Assembly (NCBI RefSeq): GCF_003711395.1
Contig: NZ_PJRJ01000005.1
Span: 1 to 64,000 of the forward strand
Origin: Acinetobacter sp. B51(2017)
GTDB taxonomy: Bacteria; Pseudomonadota; Gammaproteobacteria; Pseudomonadales; Moraxellaceae
Length of the DNA stretch: 64,000 nucleotides
Reading direction: 5' to 3'
This document shows, in pieces, positions 25,510-35,195 of this stretch. The notes under the pieces were generated by a model. That model did not search any database, was not told the origin of the DNA, and saw only the letters and a program-made list of their open reading frames with translations. Made by a program: the position numbers and the translations under genes. Position 1 is the first letter of the stretch. Each line of letters begins with the position of its first letter.

Positions 25510-25550
25510 CTGGGGTATTAAAAGCCTATCCCAGCGGAGCTGAAAAGCTC
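25510..25550 (+). promoter_or_regulatory. Two hairpins in the ompA leader
   Basis: CTGGG (25510-25514) pairs with CCCAG (25530-25534), and GAGCT-GAAA-AGCTC forms a second 5-bp stem (25537-25550) with a GAAA tetraloop. E. coli ompA mRNA is stabilised by leader hairpins, so the same role is likely here (inference). Confidence 0.55.
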
Positions 25551-25589
25551 AAGCTTGAACAACAATTTATATCTCTGGAGGATAAATCC

Positions 25590-26633
25590 ATGAAAATGAG
25601 TCGTATTGCTCTTGCAATGCTCGTAGCTGCACCTTTTGCAGCTGCTAACGCGGGTGTTACAGTAACTCCACTATTAGTTGGTTACACTTTCCAAGACACG
25701 CAACACAACAATGACAACGATAACTTAAAAGGTTTATCTGAAGCTGGTGTTGAATTACAAGACGATTTATTCGTTGGTGCTGCGCTTGGTGTTGAATTAA
25801 CGCCATGGTTAGGTTTTGAAGCTGAATATTCACAAGTTAAAGGCGACATCGATGCTAACGGTGGCCCTAAAGTTGCTGAATACAAACAACAACAACTTGC
25901 GGGTAACTTCTACGCAACTTCTGACTTAATCACTAAAAACTACGACAGCAAAATCAAGCCGTACGTACTTTTAGGTGCTGGTCACTACAAATATGAAGGT
26001 GAAGGCGCTGCTGCTGGTTTTGAAGACGAAGGTACTTTAGGTAACGCAGGTGTGGGTGCTTTCTGGCGCTTAAACGATGCTTTATCTCTTCGTACAGAAG
26101 CTCGTGGTACATACAACTTTGACGAACAATTCTGGAACTACACAGCTTTAGCTGGTCTTAATGTCGTTCTTGGTGGTCACTTGAAGCCAGCTGTTGCTGC
26201 TCCAATCGTGGTTGAGCCAGTTGCTCCAGTTGTTCCAGTTGAACCAGCTCCACAAGAGCTTGTTGAAGACTTGAACATGGAACTTCGTGTGTTCTTTGAT
26301 ACAAACAAATCAAACATCAAAGATCAATACAAACCAGAAATCGCGAAAGTTGCTGAAAAGTTAGTTGAATACCCTAACGCAACTGCACGTATCGAAGGTC
26401 ACACAGACAACACTGGTCCTCGTGCACTGAACGAACGTTTATCTTTAGCGCGTGCTAACTCTGTGAAATCTTCACTTGTTAACGAATACAACGTAAACCC
26501 AACTCGTTTATCGACTCAAGGTTTCGCGTGGGATCAACCGATCGCTGACAACAATACTAAAGAAGGCCGTGCTATGAACCGTCGCGTATTCGCGACAATT
26601 TCTGGCAGCCGTACTGTTCAAGTACAGCCATAA
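25590..26633 (+). CDS. ompA: Outer membrane protein OmpA (OmpA38 type)
   Basis: The major outer-membrane protein that ties the outer membrane to peptidoglycan; in Acinetobacter it is also an adhesin and slow porin. The 347 residues comprise a signal peptide (1-22, AAANAG cleavage region), an eight-strand barrel (about 23-195), a Pro/Val-rich hinge (about 205-225) and an OmpA_C domain. The diaminopimelate-binding pair is D273 in GHTDNTG and R288 in NERLSLARA, two positions off the A. baumannii D271/R286. A GGAGG site lies 9 bp before the ATG, and codon use looks highly biased, as expected of an abundant protein. Confidence 0.96.
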   Translation: MKMSRIALAMLVAAPFAAANAGVTVTPLLVGYTFQDTQHNNDNDNLKGLSEAGVELQDDLFVGAALGVELTPWLGFEAEYSQVKGDIDANGGPKVAEYKQQQLAGNFYATSDLITKNYDSKIKPYVLLGAGHYKYEGEGAAAGFEDEGTLGNAGVGAFWRLNDALSLRTEARGTYNFDEQFWNYTALAGLNVVLGGHLKPAVAAPIVVEPVAPVVPVEPAPQELVEDLNMELRVFFDTNKSNIKDQYKPEIAKVAEKLVEYPNATARIEGHTDNTGPRALNERLSLARANSVKSSLVNEYNVNPTRLSTQGFAWDQPIADNNTKEGRAMNRRVFATISGSRTVQVQP

Positions 26634-26668
26634 GGTCAGACTCAATCATTCGTGATTGAATCAATCTT

Positions 26669-26699
26669 AAAAAAGCGACTCATTTGAGTCGCTTTTTTT
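26669..26699 (+). terminator. ompA terminator
   Basis: AAAAAGCGACTCA pairs with TGAGTCGCTTTTT around a 2 to 3-nt loop, followed by a long T run. Confidence 0.92.
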
Positions 26700-26738
26700 A
26701 TTACAATAGCTTTAGTGGATCAATTGATGTAAAACCTT

Positions 26739-27269
26739 ATGAGCGTAGAAATTCCCCAAGATTTAGCTGACTTGCCTGCCAATGGTGGCTTATATGCCAT
26801 TTGGATGCTATTTCATCATTATGGTGTTGATTTAGAAACCCAAGATTTGGTGCAACTGTGTCGCCATAATGCCGATGAAGGTACTTACGGGATTGCGTTA
26901 GCGGTTGGTTTAAAACGTCTAGGTTTAGATGTTGAATTTAGTACCGATCATGACCCAGACCCGCAGCCAACAGAAGAATTTTTCTATGCTGAGGCAAAGC
27001 AACTCAATGTCCCTGTAAAAGCAGCCATCAGTTATGAAGAGATTCAACAAGCGGTGAATCAAGGCCGTTTTGTGATTGTCTATTACGATACCTTAGAAGG
27101 CATTGGTAATCATTCTTTGGTGTATTCTATAGATGATGATGAAATCTGCTTCTTTGATAGTTTTGAGCCGATGTCTAAACAGGTATTTATCCAACAGCGT
27201 CAGCAAGAAGGGATTTGTCAGCAAGCGATTGTGATTGATGATCGTAACTTTGTGATGCGTTATAGCTAA
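26739..27269 (+). CDS. C39-peptidase-like protein without catalytic Cys
   Basis: A 176-residue cytoplasmic protein with the shape of the C39 bacteriocin-processing peptidase fold. Where active family members have a Cys after an Asn/Asp, this one reads ADLPANGGLYAIWML, so Gly replaces Cys. The His position is kept in GNHSLVYSIDDDEICFFDSF. It lacks a signal peptide, transporter domain or a bacteriocin gene nearby. It is probably an inactive, substrate-binding relative, as known for C39-like domains. Exact role unknown. A terminator follows. Confidence 0.7.
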   Translation: MSVEIPQDLADLPANGGLYAIWMLFHHYGVDLETQDLVQLCRHNADEGTYGIALAVGLKRLGLDVEFSTDHDPDPQPTEEFFYAEAKQLNVPVKAAISYEEIQQAVNQGRFVIVYYDTLEGIGNHSLVYSIDDDEICFFDSFEPMSKQVFIQQRQQEGICQQAIVIDDRNFVMRYS

Positions 27270-27293
27270 GTTTAAATACCGCACAGTCATTTA

Positions 27294-27317
27294 GCAGCCT
27301 CTTTAGGCTGCTTTTTT
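27294..27317 (+). terminator. Terminator after the C39-like gene
   Basis: AGCAGCC pairs with GGCTGCT around a 5-nt loop and is followed by six T. Confidence 0.85.
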
Positions 27318-27412
27318 GATTTAACACAAGGGCAACTGCATTTATACAGAGCAATTTTTCTACTTTGCTTTAATAAGCTTGAATGCACAAGCGAAGTATA
27401 AGGAGAATAAGC

Positions 27413-28237
27413 ATGGCGCAATACCTACAATTAGCCGACGGCAGCGTACTGTATTATAAAGATTGGGGCACGGGGCCTGTAGTGCTGTTAGAACATGGTT
27501 GGCCTTTATCCAGTGATGCCTTTGAAGATCAAATGTTATTTTTAGCTGAGCATGGCTTTCGGGTAATTGCAATGGATCGCCGTGGTCATGGACGTTCGAG
27601 TCAACCTTGGCAAGGACATAGCATTGATCAATACGTCGAAGATTTAAAAGCCTTGATTGAGCATTTACAGCTTAATGCGCTGCACTTAGTGGGACATTCT
27701 ACAGGTGGGGCGGTGGTCGCGCGTTATACGGCTAAATATGGGCAGGGACAGGTAAAAAAATTGGCCTTAATTGCTGCGGTGACACCCCTGATGCTACAGC
27801 GTGATGATCATCCTCAAGGCGTACCTATTGAAGTGTTTGATGAAATGCGTGCTAATTTACTCACCAATCGGGCTGACTTTTATTTGGATTTTAGTAAAAA
27901 ATTCTATGGCTATGATAAAACGCCAGCGAAAAGTTCAGAGGGGGTGATGCAAGCGTTTTATCAAATTGCCATGCAAGGTTCAATCAAAGCCCATTATGAT
28001 TGTATTGCGGCTTTTTCGGAAACCGACTTACGTTCTGATTTAAGCCAAATTCAAGTCCCGACACTGGTCTTGTATGGCGATGAGGATGAAATTGTACCAC
28101 CTGAAATTTGTAGCCAAGCTGCTTTAAAGCTTTTACCGCAGGGGCAAGAGCAGGTGATTAAAGGCGCAGCACATGGCTTATGTACCACGCATAAAAACGA
28201 AGTCAGCTTTGCCTTACAACGTTTTTTGAATGCTTAA
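27413..28237 (+). CDS. Alpha/beta hydrolase (non-haem chloroperoxidase/esterase type)
   Basis: A 274-residue hydrolase. The start is fixed by AAGGAG 7 bp before the ATG at 27413. The family marks are the oxyanion segment EHGWPLSSDAF, the nucleophile elbow GHSTGG (Ser at about 97), the acid in YGDEDEIVPP and the His in GAAHGLCTTH. The HGWPLS/GHSTGG pair is usual in arylesterases and cofactor-free haloperoxidases. The natural substrate is unknown. Confidence 0.88.
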   Translation: MAQYLQLADGSVLYYKDWGTGPVVLLEHGWPLSSDAFEDQMLFLAEHGFRVIAMDRRGHGRSSQPWQGHSIDQYVEDLKALIEHLQLNALHLVGHSTGGAVVARYTAKYGQGQVKKLALIAAVTPLMLQRDDHPQGVPIEVFDEMRANLLTNRADFYLDFSKKFYGYDKTPAKSSEGVMQAFYQIAMQGSIKAHYDCIAAFSETDLRSDLSQIQVPTLVLYGDEDEIVPPEICSQAALKLLPQGQEQVIKGAAHGLCTTHKNEVSFALQRFLNA

Positions 28238-28243
28238 GCACAT

Positions 28244-28272
28244 AAAAAAGCAGTCCGAAGACTGCTTTTTTA
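28244..28272. terminator. Bidirectional terminator hydrolase / permease
   Basis: AAAAAAGCAGTC pairs with GACTGCTTTTTT around a CGAA loop. It stands between two convergent genes and probably serves both. Confidence 0.93.
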
Positions 28273-28274
28273 TT

Positions 28275-29735
28275 TTAATCACGTTCAACTTTAATCGGTT
28301 GCACATCCATATCCTGATAGGACACCAACTTAGTTTTGTATTTCCATTTATAACCCAGCCAAATGGCTAAGAATAAGAAAATACCAATGTAGGTTGAAAG
28401 TACCGCTAACCACTCACCCTCAAGCACAGCTTGGTAGTTTTGACCCAGCACCACAATCGCACATAGAATAAAGGCAAACCACGGGGCAAATGGGAAGAAC
28501 TTGGCACGATAGGCTAGATTTTCAAGTTTATTGCCTTGGGCTAAATAACCTTTACGGAAACGATAATGTGATACCGCAATCCCCAGCCACACAATAAAAC
28601 CACACATGCCTGACATATTTAAAAGCCAGTTAAACACTTCTTCTTCACCAATAAAGGTGGTTAAGAAGCACAGTGCGGCAATTGCTGTGGTTGCATATAA
28701 GGCATTCATTGGAACGCCGCGTGCATCTAATCTGGCAAAGGCTTTCGGTGCGCTGCCTTTACGTGCCATATCAAATAGCATACGGGTTGATGAATACATG
28801 CCTGAGTTACCTGCGGATAAAATCGCAGTTAAAATCACGGCATTCATGACTGATGCTGCAAAAGCAAAACCTGCTTGTTCATACAGTAAAGTAAATGGCG
28901 ACAAGGCAACGTTTTCTGTGGCTGCGGCTTGTAATAAACGTGGATCATTATAGGCAATTAAAGTACCAATAATAAAAATACACACGATATAGAACAACAA
29001 GATGCGCCAGAAGATCTGTTTAATCGCAATAGGAATGGTTTTTTGTGGATCTTTAGATTCACCCGCTGCCACGCCCACCATTTCGGTGCCTTGGAACGAG
29101 AATCCTGCAATCATTGCTACACCCACCAGTGCCGATAAGCCACCGACAAATGGCGCTTCACCTGTGCGCCAATTGGCAAATACTTCAGCGCCTGGAGTTA
29201 ACATGATTTTAATAATCATGAAAATACCAATGATAATAAAGGCCACAATCGCCAGCACTTTAATCAAGGAGAAGAAGAATTCAGACTCACCAAAGCCCTT
29301 GACGGTTAGGGCGTTAATACCAAAGACAACGGCTAAGAAAATCGCACTCCAGTAGAAACCTGGTATATCAGGAAACCAGAATTTCATAATAAATTGTACA
29401 GCCACCAATTCAAAGGCAACGGTAATGGCCCAGTTGTACCAATAGTTCCAACCTAAAGCAAAACCAAAACCGCCTTCAACGTATTTTGTACCATAGGTAA
29501 AGAAGGCACCTGAAGTTGGATTGTGGGTGGCAAGCTCACCTAGACTGGTCATGAGGAAGTAAATCATCACACCAATTAAGGCATAAGCCAATAGCGCACC
29601 ACCTGGACCTGCATTGGCAATGGTTGCGCCTGAGGCTAAAAATAAACCAGTACCAATTGAGCCACCAATCGCAATCATATTTAGATGGCGAGCACCAAGA
29701 TTACGCTTTAATTGCGGTTGTTGTGTTTCGCTCAT
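28275..29735 (-). CDS. Amino-acid permease (APC superfamily, AAT family)
   Basis: A 486-residue, twelve-helix importer. The family signature at the N-terminus is present: LGARHLNMIAIGGSIGTGLF (about 13-32), followed by GPGGALLAYALIGVMIYFLMTSLGELAT. The segment GFSFQGTEMVGVAAGE in helix 6 is also typical. LysP/AroP/GabP-like; the substrate cannot be set from sequence alone. It starts 3 bp after rsmC, with its TAAGGA ribosome site inside the rsmC end, so the two are translationally close. Confidence 0.9.
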   Translation of the reverse strand: MSETQQPQLKRNLGARHLNMIAIGGSIGTGLFLASGATIANAGPGGALLAYALIGVMIYFLMTSLGELATHNPTSGAFFTYGTKYVEGGFGFALGWNYWYNWAITVAFELVAVQFIMKFWFPDIPGFYWSAIFLAVVFGINALTVKGFGESEFFFSLIKVLAIVAFIIIGIFMIIKIMLTPGAEVFANWRTGEAPFVGGLSALVGVAMIAGFSFQGTEMVGVAAGESKDPQKTIPIAIKQIFWRILLFYIVCIFIIGTLIAYNDPRLLQAAATENVALSPFTLLYEQAGFAFAASVMNAVILTAILSAGNSGMYSSTRMLFDMARKGSAPKAFARLDARGVPMNALYATTAIAALCFLTTFIGEEEVFNWLLNMSGMCGFIVWLGIAVSHYRFRKGYLAQGNKLENLAYRAKFFPFAPWFAFILCAIVVLGQNYQAVLEGEWLAVLSTYIGIFLFLAIWLGYKWKYKTKLVSYQDMDVQPIKVERD

Positions 29736-29738
29736 CGA

Positions 29739-30770
29739 TTATTCCTTAGGGTTTTTCTGCGTGCTGGCAAACAGAACTTTAAAACCTTGCTCATCAGTTT
29801 TAATCTCACAAGCCTTAAAGTGTTGCTCAATCAACATTGGATAATTTAAGAAGCGATTTGCCACAATCCAAAGTTCGCCACCTGATTTAAGATGACGGCG
29901 CGCAGTTTTACATAAATTTTCACTGGCATTGTAGTCGGTTTGAATCCCTTGATGAAAGGGCGGATTGCTGACAATGGCATGTAAAAACAGCGGTGCGTCT
30001 TCAATGCCACGTACCGCTTTAATCTCAAGTTGTTCAGGTTGAAGCTGATTTTGCGCAAATGTCATTCGGGTAGAGGCTAATGCAAATGCATCGACATCCA
30101 TCGCGAAAATACGGTTACTTGGGTTAAGTTTAGCCAAGTAAGCACTAATCACACCCGCACCACAACCAAAGTCGGCAATCTTACCTGAAGTGACTTGTTG
30201 TAAGTAAGGCAAGAATACCGCTGTACCTACATCTAGACGATTTTGGCTAAATACCCCCGGTAGTGCGCAAATTTCTAAGGCACCTTTTGGTGTGTTCACT
30301 GTATATTTTTGCGCCCAATCAGCCAAAGCTTTGCTTGGAACATTGTGGTCTAAGCTGACTTGCCACAGCTGACAATGACGTGCACTGTCAAGCTTTAGCG
30401 CTTTACCATACGGCTGTAATTGTTTGGCTGCACGCTCGATCCCCGCTTTTTTCTCACCAACCAATAAAATTGAACTGCCTGTTTTAAGGCGCGTTGCCAA
30501 GCTATACAACAGGTAATTGAGCAACTCTTTGGACTTAGGTACAAAAATAACCGCCTGATCAAAATCACCTTCAGGTACATCGGTACCAAAAGTCACTGCG
30601 GCTTGTTTAGACTGAAAATACTGAAAATCGTTAAAATTCCATGTCCAAACACATGGATCGACGTTGTCTTCTAAATTTTGGAATAAGTCATCTGTAGGTG
30701 CATTGACGAATAATACACGACCGGAAAGATACTCATATTGACGGATGAGAACTTCACTTTGAGGAACCAT
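29739..30770 (-). CDS. rsmC: 16S rRNA m2G1207 methyltransferase RsmC-like
   Basis: A 343-residue enzyme with two Rossmann-like halves. The N-terminal half is degenerate. The C-terminal half has the SAM motif [16 protein letters not shown] (about 192-207) and the catalytic SNPPFHQG (about 258-265), as in RsmC and RlmG. RsmC methylates G1207 of 16S rRNA. RlmG (23S G1835) is the alternative; the length favours RsmC. The ATG at 30770 has GGAG 8 bp upstream and is preferred over an upstream in-frame start that lies in the terminator hairpin of the previous gene. Confidence 0.85.
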   Translation of the reverse strand: MVPQSEVLIRQYEYLSGRVLFVNAPTDDLFQNLEDNVDPCVWTWNFNDFQYFQSKQAAVTFGTDVPEGDFDQAVIFVPKSKELLNYLLYSLATRLKTGSSILLVGEKKAGIERAAKQLQPYGKALKLDSARHCQLWQVSLDHNVPSKALADWAQKYTVNTPKGALEICALPGVFSQNRLDVGTAVFLPYLQQVTSGKIADFGCGAGVISAYLAKLNPSNRIFAMDVDAFALASTRMTFAQNQLQPEQLEIKAVRGIEDAPLFLHAIVSNPPFHQGIQTDYNASENLCKTARRHLKSGGELWIVANRFLNYPMLIEQHFKACEIKTDEQGFKVLFASTQKNPKE

Positions 30771-30786
30771 TGGATCTCTCCATGAT

Positions 30787-30820
30787 AAAAGCACCGCGCG
30801 CAGAGGCAAACGGTGCTTTT
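30787..30820 (-). terminator. Terminator of the NCS2 permease gene
   Basis: AAAAGCACCG pairs with CGGTGCTTTT around a 14-nt loop. It lies between the NCS2 permease stop and the rsmC start on the same strand. Confidence 0.8.
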
Positions 30821-30831
30821 TGGATATGAAA

Positions 30832-32202
30832 TTACTTCTTCGTTTCAGGAAGAACGATATTTAAAATAAGTGCGGCAATACCACCTGTGGCAACACCTGA
30901 ACTAAAGATGTTACGGAAGAGTTCTGGCATATGCGCAAGAATGTCTGGCACTTGAGCAACACCCAAACCAAGACCTAATGAAATGGCAATAATCAGTAGC
31001 GCACGACGGTCAAGCTGCACACCTGACAAAATATTAATCCCTGATGCAGCTACTGCACCAAACATCACCATGACAGCACCACCAAGCACCGCTTGCGGCA
31101 CTGCTTGGATGACGCCTGCTACTGCAGGAAGTAAACCTAAGATCACTAACAGCGCAGCAATCCAAATCCCCACATAACGGCTAGCAACACCCGTTAATTG
31201 AATCACACCGTTATTTTGCGCAAATACAGAGCTTGGAAACGTGTTAAATACACCGGCTAACAGCGAGTTGGCACCATTGACTAATACACCACCTTTAATG
31301 CGCTGCATCCATTTTGGACCATCGACAGCTTGATTAGACAATTTAGATGTTGCAGTAATATCGCCAATGGCTTCTAGTGAGGTCACAAGGTAAATAAAGG
31401 CCAGTGGAATAAATAAGCTCCACGAGAAATCTAAGCCAAAGTGCATTGGGGTTGGAATTTGTACCAATGGGGCATCTTGTAGACCTGAAAAATCTAAATG
31501 ACCCATCATGCCTGCAAGGGCATAACCGACCACCAACGCAATTAGAATTGCCGAGCTTTTCACCCAAGTCACATTAATACGGTTCAAGATAATAATTAAA
31601 CCAAGAACGGTACATGACATAATTAAATTGTCGGTGTTGGCAAAGGTTTTATCGCTCATTGCCTGATAACCACCACCCATTGAGATTAAACCTTCTTTAA
31701 TTAAGGTTAAACCAATCAGCAATACCACAATACCCGTGACTAAAGGTGTAATCAGTTTTTTCACCCAAGGCAAAATACGCGATACGCCCATTTCAATAAA
31801 TGAGCCCGCAATAATGACACCAAAAATCGCTGCCATGACCGATTCAACCGGTGTACCAGCTGCGACCATTGCAGAACCAATACCAATGATTGGACCAATA
31901 AAGTTAAAGCTCGTGCCTTGTACAATTAAAAGTCCCGCACCAAAGGGGCCGACTTTTTTACATTGTAAGAAGGTTGCAATCCCTGAAATCACCAACGACA
32001 TCGATAAAATCATGTTGGTGTCTTCTTTTGAAACACCTAAAGCTAAACAGATCAGCAGACCAGGGGTGACAATCGGAACAATAATGGCCAGTAAATGCTG
32101 GAATGCAGCTAAAAAGGCAATAAAAGGTTTAGGTCGGTCATCTAGACCATAGACTAAATCTAACTTGTCTTTTTGCTCGGGAGAGTGGTTTACATCAGAC
32201 AT
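30832..32202 (-). CDS. NCS2-family xanthine/uracil permease
   Basis: A 456-residue, fourteen-segment nucleobase:cation symporter. Key family motifs are [10 protein letters not shown] (about 93-102) and [13 protein letters not shown], in which the Glu (about 264) corresponds to the essential Glu272 of XanQ. The [15 protein letters not shown] segment is the family signature. The sequence looks closer to the xanthine/urate branch (XanP, UacT) than to UraA, but this is a judgement by eye. It is divergent from typA. Confidence 0.87.
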   Translation of the reverse strand: MSDVNHSPEQKDKLDLVYGLDDRPKPFIAFLAAFQHLLAIIVPIVTPGLLICLALGVSKEDTNMILSMSLVISGIATFLQCKKVGPFGAGLLIVQGTSFNFIGPIIGIGSAMVAAGTPVESVMAAIFGVIIAGSFIEMGVSRILPWVKKLITPLVTGIVVLLIGLTLIKEGLISMGGGYQAMSDKTFANTDNLIMSCTVLGLIIILNRINVTWVKSSAILIALVVGYALAGMMGHLDFSGLQDAPLVQIPTPMHFGLDFSWSLFIPLAFIYLVTSLEAIGDITATSKLSNQAVDGPKWMQRIKGGVLVNGANSLLAGVFNTFPSSVFAQNNGVIQLTGVASRYVGIWIAALLVILGLLPAVAGVIQAVPQAVLGGAVMVMFGAVAASGINILSGVQLDRRALLIIAISLGLGLGVAQVPDILAHMPELFRNIFSSGVATGGIAALILNIVLPETKK

Positions 32203-32338
32203 AAGTCAAAACAAAATTTGGCAAGAGTGGCGCTATTCTAATCTGTTTACACAGCTTTACAAAATCAAAACGCGACCACTTATCAAAAAAAATACAATTG
32301 TCACGCCTCAGTCACTATAAAAGTTCTCTATTTTTCTG

Positions 32339-32344
32339 TATAAT
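32339..32344 (+). promoter_or_regulatory. typA promoter -10 box
   Basis: A perfect TATAAT 32 bp before the typA start. A weak -35 (TATAAA) stands 17 bp upstream. Confidence 0.45.
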
Positions 32345-32376
32345 TTGCCCTCAAACTAAATACGCATTGAATTTAC

Positions 32377-34206
32377 ATGTCAGATATTAAAACTCTCCGT
32401 AACATTGCCATCATCGCGCACGTCGACCATGGTAAAACGACTCTTGTAGACAAACTTTTACAGCAATCAGGTGCTTTGGGCGATCGCGCGGGCGAGATTG
32501 AACGTGTGATGGATTCTGGCGCTATTGAAAGTGAACGTGGTATTACCATTCTTGCAAAAAACACTGCAATTAAATGGACTGATGCGCGTACCAACACAGA
32601 ATATCGCATTAACATCGTGGACACCCCGGGACACGCCGACTTTGGTGGTGAAGTAGAACGTGTTCTTTCTATGGTTGACTGTGTATTGCTTCTGGTTGAC
32701 TCTCAAGAAGGTCCAATGCCACAAACGCGTTTCGTAACGCAAAAAGCGTTCGCGCGTGGTTTAAAACCAATCGTAATTATCAACAAAGTGGACAAGCCAA
32801 ACGCGCGTCCTGACTGGGTAATCGACCAAGTATTCGATTTATTTGATAACTTAGGCGGTACTGACGAACAGTTAGACTTCCCAGTGGTTTACGCTTCTGG
32901 TCTTCGTGGTGTTGCAGGTCCTTCTCCTGAAGAATTAGCAGAAGACATGACACCATTATTCCAAACGATCGTAGACATTGTGGAACCACCAGCAGTTGAC
33001 GTTGATGGTCCATTCCAAATGCAAGTGTCTTCACTTGACTATAACAGCTTCGTAGGTGTTATCGGTGTTGGTCGTATTCAACGTGGTTCAGTGAAATTAA
33101 ATACACCTGTAACTGTCATCGACAAAGATGGTAAAACACGTAACGGTCGTATCTTAAAAATCATGGGTTACCATGGTTTAGAGCGTATTGACATCGAATC
33201 AGCTTCTGCTGGTGATATCGTATGTGTAACAGGTATGGAAGAACTTCATATTTCTGACACAATCTGTGATCCGAAAAATGTTGAAGCTTTACCGCCATTG
33301 TCTGTAGACGAACCGACTGTATCGATGACTTTCCAAGTCAACAACTCACCGTTTGCTGGTAAAGAAGGTAAATTCGTGACTTCACGTAACATCCGTGAAC
33401 GTCTAGACCGCGAATTAATTCACAACGTAGCATTACGTGTTGAAGATACCGACAGTCCTGACCGTTTCAAAGTGTCTGGCCGTGGTGAACTTCACCTTTC
33501 AGTTTTAATTGAAAACATGCGTCGTGAAGGCTTCGAGATGGGTGTATCTCGTCCGCAAGTAATCTTGAAAGAGATTGATGGCGAAATGCAAGAGCCATAC
33601 GAAAACGTAACATTTGACGTTGAAGAACAGCACCAAGGTTCTGTAATGGAACAAATGGGTAACCGTAAAGGCGAAATGACCAATATGGAAGTTGACGGTA
33701 AAGGCCGTATCCGTATTGAAGCAACTGTGCCTTCACGTGGCTTAATTGGTTTCCGTTCTGAATTCATGACCATGACTTCAGGTACAGGGATCATGACGTC
33801 TAGCTTCTCGCACTACGGTCCAATGAAGCAAGGTCAAGTGGCTAAGCGTCAAAACGGTGTGTTGATCTCTATGGTTCAGGGTACTTGCTTGGGCTATGCA
33901 TTGTTCAGCTTACAAGACCGTGGTCGTCTATTCGCTAAACCTCAGTTAGAAGTTTACGAAGGTATGATCGTAGGTATTAACTCACGTTCTGACGACATGG
34001 TGGTTAACCCAACTAAAGCGAAACAGTTAACTAACGTACGTGCTTCTGGTACGGATGATGCGTTGACTCTTGTTCCTGCAATTGAATACACGCTTGAACA
34101 AGCGCTTGAATTCATTGAAGACGATGAATTAGTTGAAGTAACACCTAAATCAATTCGTATCCGTAAACGTTGGTTAACTGAAAACGAACGTAAACGTAAT
34201 AAATAA
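32377..34206 (+). CDS. typA: Translational GTPase TypA/BipA
   Basis: BipA binds the 70S ribosome and is needed for 50S assembly and growth at low temperature. The 609 residues follow the EF-G-like layout: GTPase domain with [13 protein letters not shown] (about 14-26), [12 protein letters not shown] (G3) and NKVDK (G4), domain II (about 205-300), domain III, domain V and the BipA C-terminal domain with [17 protein letters not shown]. Codon use is highly biased. A terminator follows. Confidence 0.97.
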   Translation: MSDIKTLRNIAIIAHVDHGKTTLVDKLLQQSGALGDRAGEIERVMDSGAIESERGITILAKNTAIKWTDARTNTEYRINIVDTPGHADFGGEVERVLSMVDCVLLLVDSQEGPMPQTRFVTQKAFARGLKPIVIINKVDKPNARPDWVIDQVFDLFDNLGGTDEQLDFPVVYASGLRGVAGPSPEELAEDMTPLFQTIVDIVEPPAVDVDGPFQMQVSSLDYNSFVGVIGVGRIQRGSVKLNTPVTVIDKDGKTRNGRILKIMGYHGLERIDIESASAGDIVCVTGMEELHISDTICDPKNVEALPPLSVDEPTVSMTFQVNNSPFAGKEGKFVTSRNIRERLDRELIHNVALRVEDTDSPDRFKVSGRGELHLSVLIENMRREGFEMGVSRPQVILKEIDGEMQEPYENVTFDVEEQHQGSVMEQMGNRKGEMTNMEVDGKGRIRIEATVPSRGLIGFRSEFMTMTSGTGIMTSSFSHYGPMKQGQVAKRQNGVLISMVQGTCLGYALFSLQDRGRLFAKPQLEVYEGMIVGINSRSDDMVVNPTKAKQLTNVRASGTDDALTLVPAIEYTLEQALEFIEDDELVEVTPKSIRIRKRWLTENERKRNK

Positions 34207-34233
34207 GCCTTAGTCTAAAGATTAAGCAAAGAG

Positions 34234-34264
34234 GCCGCTAACTTTGTTTTAGCGGCTTTTTTTT
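34234..34264 (+). terminator. typA terminator
   Basis: GCCGCTAA pairs with TTAGCGGC around a 7-nt loop and is followed by eight T. Confidence 0.92.
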
Positions 34265-34367
34265 GTATGAGATTTTCTAACAATGCTTGGCAAAATTTAG
34301 AAAAAGCGTAAATTACATAACATTATTGACAAGCTTAATAACAAGATAAGTACTTGGAGTATTTTTT

Positions 34368-34799
34368 ATGAGTATTGTGCAAGAGTTTCGCGAATTTGCT
34401 GTAAAAGGCAATGTCATGGACTTGGCTGTCGGTGTGATCATCGGTGGTGCGTTTGGTAAGATCATTGATTCAATGGTAAAAGACATTATTATGCCTGTGG
34501 TGTCTTGGATCATTGGTGGTGATGTTGATTACTCAAACTGGTTCTATGTATTAGGTGATAACCCAAATAACATTAACAATCTAGCCGCAGCCCAAGAAGC
34601 TGGTTTAAATGTCTTTGCTTATGGTAATTTTTTAACGGTATTAATTAACTTCCTATTATTGGCATGGGTGGTGTTCTTACTGGTGAAAGTGATGAACAAA
34701 CTGCGTCGTAAACAAGAAGCAGAAGAACCAGCACCAGAACCAACACCTGAAGATATTGCATTACTACGTGAAATTCGTGATGAGCTAAAACGTAAGTAA
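34368..34799 (+). CDS. mscL: Large-conductance mechanosensitive channel
   Basis: MscL opens under membrane tension and lets solutes out on osmotic downshock. The 143-residue protein has the N-terminal amphipathic helix ([15 protein letters not shown]), the pore helix [20 protein letters not shown], a periplasmic loop, a second helix ([19 protein letters not shown]) and an acidic-basic cytoplasmic bundle ([12 protein letters not shown]). GGAG lies 8 bp before the ATG. Own terminator follows. Confidence 0.97.
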   Translation: MSIVQEFREFAVKGNVMDLAVGVIIGGAFGKIIDSMVKDIIMPVVSWIIGGDVDYSNWFYVLGDNPNNINNLAAAQEAGLNVFAYGNFLTVLINFLLLAWVVFLLVKVMNKLRRKQEAEEPAPEPTPEDIALLREIRDELKRK

Positions 34800-34807
34800 A
34801 ATATTGA

Positions 34808-34839
34808 TAAAAAAACGGCGCTGAGTGCGCCGTTTTTTT
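34808..34839 (+). terminator. mscL terminator
   Basis: AAAAAACGGCGC pairs with GCGCCGTTTTTT around a short loop. It lies 9 bp after the stop. Confidence 0.92.
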
Positions 34840-34857
34840 ATATCTCATCATTTTTTT

Positions 34858-34903
34858 AATCCCCCTAAATCCCCCTTTGTCAAAGGGAGGTTGGGAGGGA
34901 TTT
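34858..34903. repeat. Imperfect palindromic extragenic element
   Basis: A 46-bp imperfect palindrome: the ends AATCCC and GGGATT are inverted, and the core CCCCTTTG-T-CAAAGGGAG is a nearly perfect hairpin. It has C-rich and G-rich arms unlike its AT-rich flanks. It looks like a dispersed REP-like or MITE-type element and may also end the mutM operon on the minus strand. Confidence 0.5.
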
Positions 34904-34910
34904 ATAAATA

Positions 34911-35195
34911 TTAAAATTCCATCCGAAATTTAATTTCCACCAAATGAAAACCAAACTGGCTTTTCACAGGACCATGTAAGACACGTTCAGCCGCAGTAAA
35001 CACCAGTTTATCAATCACAGGCACCAATTGCCCTTTTTTGACTTCACCGAGTTCACCACCACGTTTGGCAGAATTGCAGGTCGAAAACTGTTTGGCAATT
35101 TTGGCAAAATCAGCACCAGACAAAATTTTCTTTTTTAGCTGTTCAGCTTGGTCTTTATCTTTGACCAAAATATGGCGCACGATGGCTGATTTCAT
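34911..35195 (-). CDS. ppiC: Cytoplasmic parvulin-type peptidyl-prolyl isomerase
   Basis: A 94-residue single-domain parvulin, the size of E. coli PpiC. The family motifs are RHILVKDKDQAE at the start, GADFAKIAKQFSTCNSAKRGGELGEVKKGQ in the middle and GPVKSQFGFHLVEI at the end (active-site His and Phe). No signal peptide, so cytoplasmic. Its ATG overlaps the mutM stop (ATGA), so the two are translationally coupled. Confidence 0.94.
   Translation of the reverse strand: MKSAIVRHILVKDKDQAEQLKKKILSGADFAKIAKQFSTCNSAKRGGELGEVKKGQLVPVIDKLVFTAAERVLHGPVKSQFGFHLVEIKFRMEF

Larger units (their letters stand above)
25260..25589 (+). other. Region upstream of ompA
   Basis: About 330 bp without a supported gene between the pseudopilin start and ompA. 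Its left half is AT-rich with nothing clear. Its right half holds the ompA promoter and a structured leader. Short ORFs here have no ribosome site or coding look. Confidence 0.6.

Noticed and set aside
25292..25510. 72-codon minus-strand ORF upstream of ompA
   Set aside because: It overlaps the ompA promoter, lacks a ribosome site and looks like AT-rich random coding.
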